Shown here: piece after piece, positions 15,780-22,242 of the stretch
Layout of the letters: every line of letters begins with the position of its first letter
Position numbering within the stretch: the stretch's first letter is position 1
Origin: CAYJXJ01 sp964374095
GTDB lineage: Bacteria; Elusimicrobiota; Elusimicrobia; UBA1565; UBA9628
Length of the DNA stretch: 25,271 nucleotides
Assembly: GCA_964374095.1 (NCBI GenBank)
Contig: CAYJXJ010000053.1
Span: 1 to 25,271 of the forward strand
Reading direction: 5' to 3'
Notes under the pieces: generated by a model
Told to the model about the DNA's origin: nothing
The model's database searches: none
Seen by the model: the letters and a program-made list of their open reading frames with translations, nothing else
Position numbers and translations under genes: made by a program

Positions 15780-17107
15780 GCGCCGGGAAGGGGTCGTTCA
15801 CCATCGTCGGCTCGGGGCTTTCCGGGGCCTTGCTGGCGGGACTTCTCGGCCGGGAGGGCTACGAGGTCGAGGTATTCGAAAAGCGGAGCGACCCCCAGCA
15901 GAACAAGCCGGAGCCCGGACGTTCGATCAATCTGGCCCTCTCCTACCGGGGGCTATGCGCCCTGGAGGAGGCGGGACTCAAGGAGGAGGCTCTTAAGCTC
16001 GCCCTCCCGATGCGGGGCCGCATGATGCACGCCATCGACGGCAGCCTCACCTTCCAACCCTACGGCACCGATCCGTCCCACCAGAATTACTCGATCACCC
16101 GCGGGGGCCTCAATGAGCTCCTGGTGGAGGCGGCGCGGCGGCGGCCCGGCGTGCGGTTCCACTTCGAGTCCCGGTGCGTGGGCCTGGATCCCGAGGCCGG
16201 GACAATCCAGATCAGGGATGGCGCGGGAGCGCGGCGCGACGTCGCGGCGCAAACGGTGGTGGGCGCCGACGGGGCTTTCTCGGCCGTGCGATCGCGGCTC
16301 ATGCGGCTGGAACGATTTGAATACGAGCAAACCCACCTCAGCCACGGGTATAAGGAATTGACCATGCCCCCCGGGCCCGGGGGGGGGCACGCGATGGAGA
16401 AAGACGCCCTCCACATCTGGCCGCGCGGCAATTTCATGATGATCGCGCTCCCCAACCCTGACGGGACGTTTACCTGCACACTGTTCTGGCCCTTTGAGGG
16501 CCAGAACTCATTCGCGTCTTTGCGTAACGAAGGTCAAGTTTTGGAGTTCTTCCAAGAAATCTTTCCCGATGCCGTTCCCCTCATCCCCGACCTTGCCAGA
16601 GAGTTTCTCTCCGCCCCGCCCTCCTCGATGGTGACGGTGCGCTGCTCGCCGTGGCGCCAGGGAGACCGGGTGGTCCTGCTGGGCGACGCGGCTCACGCCG
16701 TGGTCCCTTTCTACGGCCAGGGGATGAACGCGGCATTTGAGGACTGCCTGTTCCTGATGGACGCCTTGAAAAAGAACGGCGATCGGGCCGCGGCCTTCGC
16801 CGAGTACGAGCGCCTGCGCAAGCCGAGTCTCGACGCCCTGGCCGACCTGGCCGTCGAGAATTTCGTCGAAATGCGCGACAAAGTGTCATCCCCCGTTTTT
16901 CTTCTGAAGAAGAAGATCGAGCACATCCTTCATCGCCTGATGCCGGGACTCTTCATGCCGCTTTACATGATGGTTACCTACACGCGGATGCCTTACAACG
17001 AGGCCAAGGAGCGGGCCTCCGATCAGGGCAAAGCCCTGGGGTATTTCGCCGGCTCCGCGGTGGCCGCGGCGTTCCTGGTTTTTCTTCGCTGGTTCCTGGC
17101 CCTCTGA
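15776..17107 (+). CDS. kmo: Kynurenine 3-monooxygenase
   Basis: The 443-residue FAD-dependent aromatic hydroxylase converts kynurenine to 3-hydroxykynurenine using NADPH and O2. Motifs in order: Rossmann GSGLSG (12-17) with acidic strand end VEVFEKR, SINLALSYRG (50-59) typical of this enzyme, GADGAFSAVR (163-172), and FAD-ribityl motif GDAAHAVVPFYGQGMNA (303-319). A C-terminal hydrophobic stretch at about 422-442 (FAGSAVAAAFLVFLRWFLAL) would anchor it in the membrane, as the C-terminal helix does in the mitochondrial enzyme. It overlaps kynU by ATGA and is followed by a 40-base gap before the tryptophan dioxygenase gene. Presence in bacteria is scattered, and marks use of the eukaryote-like kynurenine route. 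Confidence 0.96.
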   Translation: MSAGKGSFTIVGSGLSGALLAGLLGREGYEVEVFEKRSDPQQNKPEPGRSINLALSYRGLCALEEAGLKEEALKLALPMRGRMMHAIDGSLTFQPYGTDPSHQNYSITRGGLNELLVEAARRRPGVRFHFESRCVGLDPEAGTIQIRDGAGARRDVAAQTVVGADGAFSAVRSRLMRLERFEYEQTHLSHGYKELTMPPGPGGGHAMEKDALHIWPRGNFMMIALPNPDGTFTCTLFWPFEGQNSFASLRNEGQVLEFFQEIFPDAVPLIPDLAREFLSAPPSSMVTVRCSPWRQGDRVVLLGDAAHAVVPFYGQGMNAAFEDCLFLMDALKKNGDRAAAFAEYERLRKPSLDALADLAVENFVEMRDKVSSPVFLLKKKIEHILHRLMPGLFMPLYMMVTYTRMPYNEAKERASDQGKALGYFAGSAVAAAFLVFLRWFLAL

Positions 17108-17147
17108 TGGATGGAGCGTCGGTTTTGCTATGCTGGGTGGCAGGACC

Positions 17148-17930
17148 ATGAAGCTCAACTACGCCAACTACCTCAAGCTCGACAAGCTCCTCGACATGCA
17201 GGAGGTGCTCTCCAAGCCCCCGGAGCACGACGAGTTCCTTTTCATCGTCATCCACCAGGCCTACGAGCTCTGGTTCAAGGTCATCCTCTTCGAGATCGAG
17301 AAGATCAAGCGCGACTTCTCGGCCGGCAGCCTCTTCGGCGCGGTGGCGACCTTCAAGCGCATCCGCACCGTCATGAAAACCCTCGTCGGGCAATTCGACA
17401 TCCTGGAGACCATGACGCCGCTCTCCTTCAGCCAGTTCCGCGAGCGCCTCGACACGGCCAGCGGCGTGCAGTCCACGCAATTCAGGGAGCTCGAGTTCGT
17501 GCTCGGGATGAAGCGGCCGGAACTCCTCAACAGCCTGGACCCGGCGATGCCGGGGGTCGCGGCCGTGCGGCGCCGTTTGGGCGAGCGGTCGCTCATCGAT
17601 CACTTCTATGACTTTTTGGAGAAGCGTGGGGCGAAAGTCCCGCCGGAACTCAAGTCCCGGGACGCCGCTCTTCCCGCGGCGGCCAGCGAACCCCTGCAGT
17701 CCGAAATTTTGCGGCTCTACAAGGATTCGCCCGAGGACGCCATCCTCTTCGAGCTCATGACCGACTTCGACGAAGGCCTCCAGGAATGGCGCTACCGCCA
17801 CATGAAGCTCGCGGAGCGCACCATCGGCGACAAGCGCGGCACCGCGGGCACCCCGGGGGTGGGCTATTTACGGGAGACCCTCTTTCGGCCCGTCTTCGCC
17901 GACCTCTGGGCGATCCGGCACAAACTATGA
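17148..17930 (+). CDS. kynA: Tryptophan 2,3-dioxygenase
   Basis: The 260-residue heme enzyme oxidises L-tryptophan to N-formylkynurenine, the entry step of the pathway. Signatures: YANYLKLDKLLDMQ (5-18), HDEFLFIVIHQAYELWFK (27-44) with distal His36, SFSQFRERL followed by SGVQSTQFRELE, and EWRYRHMKLAERTIGDKRGT, in which H218 should be the proximal heme ligand. The C-terminal GTAGTPGVGYLRETL loop binds substrate in homologues. The protein is slightly shorter than the usual 270-300 residues because it has a minimal N-terminus. ATG 17148 after GGCAGG was preferred over ATG 17130. It overlaps the next gene by ATGA. Confidence 0.95.
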   Translation: MKLNYANYLKLDKLLDMQEVLSKPPEHDEFLFIVIHQAYELWFKVILFEIEKIKRDFSAGSLFGAVATFKRIRTVMKTLVGQFDILETMTPLSFSQFRERLDTASGVQSTQFRELEFVLGMKRPELLNSLDPAMPGVAAVRRRLGERSLIDHFYDFLEKRGAKVPPELKSRDAALPAAASEPLQSEILRLYKDSPEDAILFELMTDFDEGLQEWRYRHMKLAERTIGDKRGTAGTPGVGYLRETLFRPVFADLWAIRHKL

Positions 17931-18370
17931 AATCCGGGCGAAAACCGAAGTCCGCCGCGGATGGCATCATGAGCGCGCGGGCCCCAAAGCCCGTGGGCGC
18001 CTACCCGCACGCGCGGCGCGCGGGCGGGCTGCTTTTTCTCTCCGGCGTGGGACCCCGCCGGCCCGGCACGGACGCCATCCCGGGGGGCGTGACCTTCGAC
18101 GCCGGGGGAATTGTTTCCGACTACGATTTCGAGGCCCAGTGCCGTTCGGTCTTCGACAATGTCCGGCGGATACTCGAAGACGCGGGCTCCTCGTGGGAGA
18201 AGATCGTGGACGTTACCGTCTTTCTGACCGACATGCGCCGGGACTTCAAGACTTTCAACGCCCTTTACGCGAAGTATTTCGGAAAGATCCGCCCCACCCG
18301 CGCCACCATCGAGGTGGGAGCGCTCCCCACCCCCATCGCCGTCGAGCTCAAGGTCGTCGCCGAGGGGTAG
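17927..18370 (+). CDS. RidA-family 2-aminomuconate deaminase
   Basis: The 147-residue protein belongs to the RidA/YjgF family, but its segments KPVGAYPHARRAGGLLFLSG, GPRRPGTDAIPGG, SVFDNVRRILEDAGSSWE and PTRATIEVGALPTPIAVELK match the 2-aminomuconate deaminases of the nitrobenzoate and kynurenine meta-pathways (NbaF-like, from memory) better than generic RidA. It would hydrolyse 2-aminomuconate to 4-oxalocrotonate and ammonia. The start at ATG 17927 overlaps the preceding stop as ATGA, so translation should be coupled; ATG 17969 is a second option. It is the last gene of the rightward operon; the following 83 bases to the convergent gene show no convincing terminator. The substrate call is supported mainly by context. 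Confidence 0.87.
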   Translation: MKSGRKPKSAADGIMSARAPKPVGAYPHARRAGGLLFLSGVGPRRPGTDAIPGGVTFDAGGIVSDYDFEAQCRSVFDNVRRILEDAGSSWEKIVDVTVFLTDMRRDFKTFNALYAKYFGKIRPTRATIEVGALPTPIAVELKVVAEG

Positions 18371-18453
18371 CCGGCCGGAATCCTTCCCGGAGTCAATACC
18401 ATTCTGGATCGAACGCCTGAATTGCCCCGGGTGCTTAAGATCGCCGAGGTGGC

Positions 18454-19098
18454 CTAAGGGGCGGGGGGGCCTTCCTTCCTGAGGACAGCCCGCACGGGGC
18501 TGGCGTCGAAACCCACGAGTTTGAGCGGCAGGGCGATGAGCTCGTAGGTCCCTTCGGGGACGCCGTGGAGGACAAGTCCCTCGAGATTGGCCATATCGCG
18601 GCGGTTGAGCGCGCGGTGGGCCTCCAAGGGTTTAGAGTGGAATGGATCGACGCTTGGCGTATCAATCCCGATGGTGATGACCCCCTGTTCATGGAGAAAA
18701 TCGACCAACTCGGTGGAGAGCGAGGCGAAGTCCTTGTTGAAGGCCGCCGGATCAAATGTTCTGGTGCGAAGCAGGACGCGCTTCGCCGTGATCTTGCGGG
18801 GGATGTCGCGCGGCACGATGCGGCGGTTCCGGCATCCCCGCACGGCTAGGACCTGGCAGGGCCCCAGATAGTAGTCCAGCGACCGACGGTCAATGGAGGG
18901 CCCGCTCTTGACGTAGTGGCTCGGCGCGTCGGCGTGGGCGCCCAGATGCACCGTAGTCCTAAGAGTTGAGAGGGTGAAGTTGTGTCCGGCTTTCAGGTCA
19001 CGGAGGACTTCGCGCGACATCGGCGTATCTCCGGGCCAGACCTTGAGGCGCGGGGTGATCGGCGGGCTGATATCGTAGAGCCGCGGGTCGGGGACCAT
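18454..19098 (-). CDS. kynB: Kynurenine formamidase (cyclase-family metal hydrolase)
   Basis: The 214-residue protein hydrolyses N-formylkynurenine to kynurenine and formate. It carries the metal-binding signature of the cyclase/KynB family, HLGAHADAPSH (H51, H55, D57, H61), and the later GIDTPSVDPFHS and EAHRALNR segments containing further family ligands. Length matches bacterial KynB (about 210). It starts at ATG 19098, one base after the stop of the 87-residue orphan gene, as the last member of a leftward operon with the aldehyde dehydrogenase. Its presence supplies the only step missing from the convergent rightward operon. Confidence 0.93.
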   Translation of the reverse strand: MVPDPRLYDISPPITPRLKVWPGDTPMSREVLRDLKAGHNFTLSTLRTTVHLGAHADAPSHYVKSGPSIDRRSLDYYLGPCQVLAVRGCRNRRIVPRDIPRKITAKRVLLRTRTFDPAAFNKDFASLSTELVDFLHEQGVITIGIDTPSVDPFHSKPLEAHRALNRRDMANLEGLVLHGVPEGTYELIALPLKLVGFDASPVRAVLRKEGPPAP

Positions 19099-19099
19099 G

Positions 19100-19363
19100 C
19101 TACCTGCCGAAAAGGGCCCTCTTGAGGACCCCAGACAGCGGGTTGTCGCGATAGACCTTCGATCCGGGAAGTCTGCCGTCTTCTATCGCTTTCCAGTATG
19201 CTCCGCCGGCCTTGCCGGTCCCCAATTCGTAATCCATGCCGTCCCAACTATCCTCCCGGAATGCATAGAAGGCCCAGTGCCAGCCGTTTTCATTGAAGGC
19301 GGAGATGCCGGCTGACAACAGGCACAGAGCGGCCGCCAGAAATGGCCGCCAGGCCCTTGTCAC
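19100..19363 (-). CDS. Small exported protein of unknown function within the kynurenine operon
   Basis: The 87-residue product starts at GTG 19363, which overlaps the dehydrogenase stop as GTGA, and ends one base before kynB, so it is translated as part of the operon. Residues 1-22 (MTRAWRPFLAAALCLLSAGI then SA) form a signal peptide. The mature 65 residues are Trp/Tyr/Gly-rich (NENGWHWAFYAFREDSWDGM, YELGTGKAGGAYWKAIEDG) and end in a basic tail. No Cys remains in the mature part. I do not recognise it, and a periplasmic protein is not expected between two cytosolic catabolic enzymes. A role in envelope handling of tryptophan or kynurenine is only a guess. Confidence 0.7.
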   Translation of the reverse strand: MTRAWRPFLAAALCLLSAGISAFNENGWHWAFYAFREDSWDGMDYELGTGKAGGAYWKAIEDGRLPGSKVYRDNPLSGVLKRALFGR

Positions 19364-20820
19364 GACCCGACCTTCACGCACACATTCTTGGCCTCGGTGA
19401 AGAAGCGCAGGGCTTCCTCGCCGCCTTCGCGCCCGACGCCGCTCGATTTTACCCCGCCGAAGGGAACGCGCAGATCCCGGAGGAGCCAGCAGTTGACCCA
19501 GACCGTGCCGGATTCCAGGCGCTCGGCCACGCGGTGGGCGCGCTTGAGGTCCCGGGTCCAGACCGAGGCCGCCAGGCCGAAGGCCGTCGAATTGGCCAAG
19601 GACACCGCCTCCTGGTCCGAGGAAAACGGCGTCACGGTCGCGACCGGTCCGAAAATTTCCTCTTGGTTGACCCGCGAATTCGGGGCGAGGCCCGTCACGA
19701 TCGTGGGCTGATGAAAGTAGCCCCCGCGGCAGCGGCCCTTGAGGGCAACGGCGGAACCCCCGCAGACGATCTTGCCGCCCTCCTTGCGAGCCAACTCGAG
19801 ATAAGAGCGAACTTTGTTGAGATGCCCCTCCGAGATGAGGGCCCCTTGCTCGGTATCGGCGGAGCGAGGGTCTCCCAGCCGCACCTTTCGGACCATGGCG
19901 GTCAGCCTTCGCAGGAATTCGGGATAGACTCTCCTTTCTACGAGAATGCGCGAGCCGCTCAGGCAGACCTGGCCTTGGTTGGTGAAGGCCGAGCGCAGAC
20001 TTGCCGGTATCGCTTCGTCCATGTCGGCATCGGCGAAGACGATGTTGGGGTTCTTGCCGCCCAGCTCCAGCGAAAGCTTCTTGAAGAGCGGGCCCGCGCT
20101 GCGGGCGATTTCGGCGCCGGTCACGGTGCCGCCGGTGAAGGAGATCGCGGGAACGGCGGGGTGCGAGACGATGGCGGCCCCGACCTTCGAGCCTAGGCCG
20201 TGGACGATGTTGAGCACGCCGGGCGGCAGACCCGCCTCGCGGCAGAGGAGGGCCAAGCGATGGGCCGTCATAGGGGCGAGCTCCGAGGGTTTGGCGACCG
20301 CGGTATTGCCGGTCGCCAGGGCCGGGGCGATTTTCCAACTCAATAGATAGAGCGGCAGGTTCCAGGGGGAGATGAGCCCCGCCACCCCGCGCGGCTGGCG
20401 GAGGGTGTAGTTCAAGGCCGCGGCGTCGGTCGCGTGCGCTTCGGAGCGCCAATGCAACACCGCGGTCGCGAAGAACCGGAAATTGGCCGCGGCCCGGGGA
20501 ATGTCCATGCCCCGCGCCAGGCTGAGGGGCTTGCCCGTGTCCACGCATTCGGCCATGGCCAGGGACTCCAAGTTCTTCTCGATGAGATCGGCGATCTTAA
20601 GCAAAAGGCGCGAGCGCTCGGCGGCCGGGGTCGCGGCCCAGGCCGGGAAGGCCTTCGCGGCCGCTCGGACGGCCTGTTCCGCGTCGCGCGAGTCGGAGTC
20701 CGGCAAATGGCAGTAGGGTTTTCCCACCGCCGGGTCGATGTCGTCGAGCCGGCGTCCCGATGCGGCGCCGGAGAATTCGCCGCCGATGAAGTTGAGGATT
20801 TTCGCTGGGACGGCGGTCAC
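19360..20820 (-). CDS. amnC: 2-aminomuconate 6-semialdehyde dehydrogenase
   Basis: The 486-residue NAD-dependent aldehyde dehydrogenase oxidises 2-aminomuconate semialdehyde to 2-aminomuconate. Catalytic residues are N154 (SPWNLP), E252 (LELGGKNPN) and C286 (NQGQVCLSG). The segment GTVWVNCWLLRDLRVPFGGV near residues 440-460 is the hallmark of the hydroxy/aminomuconate semialdehyde dehydrogenase group, where the arginines hold the substrate carboxylates. Start ATG 20820. It lies 43 bases downstream of the SDR gene and overlaps the following small gene by four bases. Pathway context (ACMSD, deaminase) favours the amino over the hydroxy substrate. Confidence 0.93.
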   Translation of the reverse strand: MTAVPAKILNFIGGEFSGAASGRRLDDIDPAVGKPYCHLPDSDSRDAEQAVRAAAKAFPAWAATPAAERSRLLLKIADLIEKNLESLAMAECVDTGKPLSLARGMDIPRAAANFRFFATAVLHWRSEAHATDAAALNYTLRQPRGVAGLISPWNLPLYLLSWKIAPALATGNTAVAKPSELAPMTAHRLALLCREAGLPPGVLNIVHGLGSKVGAAIVSHPAVPAISFTGGTVTGAEIARSAGPLFKKLSLELGGKNPNIVFADADMDEAIPASLRSAFTNQGQVCLSGSRILVERRVYPEFLRRLTAMVRKVRLGDPRSADTEQGALISEGHLNKVRSYLELARKEGGKIVCGGSAVALKGRCRGGYFHQPTIVTGLAPNSRVNQEEIFGPVATVTPFSSDQEAVSLANSTAFGLAASVWTRDLKRAHRVAERLESGTVWVNCWLLRDLRVPFGGVKSSGVGREGGEEALRFFTEAKNVCVKVGS

Positions 20821-20863
20821 GGTTCTCTTCCGATATCCTTAGGAGTCGAACCATTCCCTACGG

Positions 20864-21679
20864 TCACAGCGCCGTGATGGCCAGGCGGCCGCCGTCGATG
20901 GTGAGGTCGATGCCGTTGATGAAGGAGGCGCCGGGGCCGGCGAGAAACCCAACCGCGGCGGCGATTTCCCTAGGCTCGGCGAAGCGACCCACCGGGATCT
21001 CGGCCTTCAGCGCCGCCTCGAGGTCGGCGACCGGCCGGCCCTGCTGGGCGGCCTTGGTTTGGAGCAGCGATTTGAGGCGCTCCGTGGCGGTCAGGCCCGG
21101 GAGGATATTGTTGACCGTGATGCCGAGGGGCCCCACCTCGCCGGCCAAGGTTCTTGCCCAATTGGCGACCGCGGCGCGGGTGGTGTTGGAGACTCCCAGG
21201 TTGCGGATCGGGCGGCGGACCGAAGTCGATATGATATTGACGATGCGGCCATAGCCGGCGGCCTTCATCCCGGGGATGAGCGCCCGGGAGATGAGATGGT
21301 TGCAGAGCACGTGCTGGCGGAAGGCCGCGAGGAATTGGTCGGGCGTCGCTTCGAGTATTGGACTCGGGGGGGGGCCGCCCGAGTTGTTGACGAGGATGTG
21401 GATGGGATGGGAGGACTTGAGCCGGTTGGCGACCGCGCGCCCAAGGGCTTCGGGGTCCGAGAAATCGGCGGAGAACCACTCGTGTTTTTGGCCGGCGCGC
21501 CTGGGAAGCTCGGCCGCCGCGCGGCGCAGTTCCGCGACGCGGCGCGCGACGATGGTCACGGACGCCCCCAGACGGGCCAACTCCTGGGCGCAGGCCCGCC
21601 CGATGCCTTGAGAGGCGCCGCAGACCAGCGCCCGCCGCCCGCGCAAGTCAGGGGAAGCGACGGCGACCGAATGAGTCAT
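20864..21679 (-). CDS. Atypical short-chain dehydrogenase/reductase lacking the YxxxK motif
   Basis: The 271-residue protein has an SDR Rossmann fold: GASQGIG (21-27), VTIVARR, DFSDPEAL, NNSGG (98-102) and a C-terminal NGIDLTIDGG. The catalytic YxxxK is replaced by S164-N-T-T-R168 (NLGVSNTTRAAVANWARTL), as in an FabG-like subgroup known to lack the standard tetrad. It is probably a reductase-fold protein with changed chemistry; the substrate is unknown. The start is ATG 21679, where homology begins; 25 further in-frame codons upstream lie over the promoter. It heads the leftward operon with amnC and kynB, so a role in the aminomuconate branch is possible, but this is inference. Confidence 0.88.
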   Translation of the reverse strand: MTHSVAVASPDLRGRRALVCGASQGIGRACAQELARLGASVTIVARRVAELRRAAAELPRRAGQKHEWFSADFSDPEALGRAVANRLKSSHPIHILVNNSGGPPPSPILEATPDQFLAAFRQHVLCNHLISRALIPGMKAAGYGRIVNIISTSVRRPIRNLGVSNTTRAAVANWARTLAGEVGPLGITVNNILPGLTATERLKSLLQTKAAQQGRPVADLEAALKAEIPVGRFAEPREIAAAVGFLAGPGASFINGIDLTIDGGRLAITAL

Positions 21680-21706
21680 GGAAGCGGCGATTATATCATG
21701 GTGGTG
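21675..21706. repeat. Near-duplicate flank of scaffold gap, left copy
   Basis: The 32 bases at 21675-21706 match 21803-21834 with two mismatches in the same orientation. The left copy is the promoter and start codon of the SDR gene. Similarity continues more weakly leftward to 21664, the base that aligns with the first base after the Ns. Confidence 0.85.
21690..21695 (-). promoter_or_regulatory. -10 box (TATAAT) of the leftward kynurenine operon
   Basis: A perfect TATAAT lies ten bases upstream of ATG 21679 on the reverse strand; the leader would be only about four bases. It sits inside a 32-base sequence repeated with two changes beyond the scaffold gap; there the box reads GATAAT. No convincing -35 is visible. 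Confidence 0.5.
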
Positions 21707-21781
21707 GCCGCGAATTGGGGGTTTTGGTGGGGGGTTTGGGGGCAACCCCCCCAAGGGGTGGGCCCGGGGCAGGTAGGCCTG

Positions 21782-21791
21782 NNNNNNNNNN
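21782..21791. other. Assembly gap of ten Ns
   Basis: Ten unresolved bases, the usual arbitrary scaffold spacer, so true distance and order of the flanks are uncertain. The 75 bases to the left (21707-21781) are low-complexity G/C-rich sequence with no gene. Confidence 0.99.
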
Positions 21792-21802
21792 CGACCTAAT
21801 TT

Positions 21803-21834
21803 GTCTTGGAAGCGGCGATTATCTCATGGTGGTG
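21803..21834. repeat. Near-duplicate flank of scaffold gap, right copy
   Basis: This copy of the SDR promoter-start region has lost the start codon (ATG reads AAG on the reverse strand). The bases 21792-21802 also align with the SDR N-terminal codons, with a TAG in frame. Either a degenerate paralogue fragment or an unmerged overlap between contigs. Confidence 0.85.
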
Positions 21835-21892
21835 CCAGCAATTGGCGCGTTGCCGAGTCCGAGAACTCGACAACCCGCCAATTGCTGGCACC
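21831..21892. repeat. Long dyad: 17-bp perfect inverted repeat with inner stems
   Basis: GGTGCCAGCAATTGGCG (21831-21847) pairs perfectly with CGCCAATTGCTGGCACC (21876-21892). Inside, after single mismatches, GTTG (21849-21852) pairs with CAAC (21871-21874) and CGAGT (21854-21858) with ACTCG (21865-21869), leaving loop CCGAGA. In total 26 paired positions in 62 bases, directly upstream of the DUF971-tryptophanase operon. It could be a regulator site, an RNA hairpin in the leader, or a small mobile repeat. Confidence 0.85.
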
Positions 21893-21917
21893 GAGGCAAG
21901 TATCGCATGATATCCAT

Positions 21918-22238
21918 ATGGGCGCCGTTCCCACCGACATCGAGAAGGTCGCCGATTCCGAACTGCGGGTCACCTGGCAGGACGGCCATGTGAGCGCCTA
22001 CACCTTCCGGGGGCTGAGGCAGAACTGCCCCTGCGCCCATTGCCGGGAGCACGGGACCGGCAAGACGGTGCTTGATCCCGAAAGCGTTCCTCCGGGCTTG
22101 CGCTGCGCCAAAGTCGAACCGGTCGGCCATTACGCCCTGAGCTTCGCCTTCTCCGACGGCCACGGCAGCGGGATCTACTCCTTCGACCTCCTGCGGCGGC
22201 TCTGCCCCTGCGGCGCCTGCCCGGGGCGGGGGGCCTGA
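21918..22238 (+). CDS. DUF971 (GBBH-like N-terminal domain) protein
   Basis: The 106-residue protein is a stand-alone DUF971 domain, the fold of the N-terminal domain of gamma-butyrobetaine hydroxylase. Core segments are LRVTWQDGHVSAYTFRGLRQ, VGHYALSFAFSDGHGSGIYS and FDLLRRL. Cysteines cluster as CPCAHC (37-42) and CPCGAC (96-101), with C63 between, suggesting a metal (Zn or Fe-S) site. In many bacteria this domain is linked with Mrp/ApbC Fe-S carriers. ATG 21918 is the chosen start, 25 bases after the long dyad; no ribosome site is seen. It lies four bases before the tryptophanase gene, so they share a transcript, but why is unclear. Confidence 0.85.
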   Translation: MGAVPTDIEKVADSELRVTWQDGHVSAYTFRGLRQNCPCAHCREHGTGKTVLDPESVPPGLRCAKVEPVGHYALSFAFSDGHGSGIYSFDLLRRLCPCGACPGRGA

Positions 22239-22242
22239 GGCC

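Noticed and set aside
18368..18455. 27 in-frame codons after the TAG of the deaminase gene, ending at the next stop
   Set aside because: Homologues end near the TAG, and the extension shows no domain; readthrough or suppression has no support elsewhere in the window.
21716..21765. G-quadruplex candidate in the G-rich stretch left of the gap
   Set aside because: G-runs are present, but the stretch ends at an assembly gap and is low-complexity, so it may be a contig-end artefact.
21831..21892. Integron attC site
   Set aside because: Imperfect stems and GTTG/CAAC core elements are superficially similar, but the arms are too perfect, the consensus core ends are missing and there is no cassette array or integrase.
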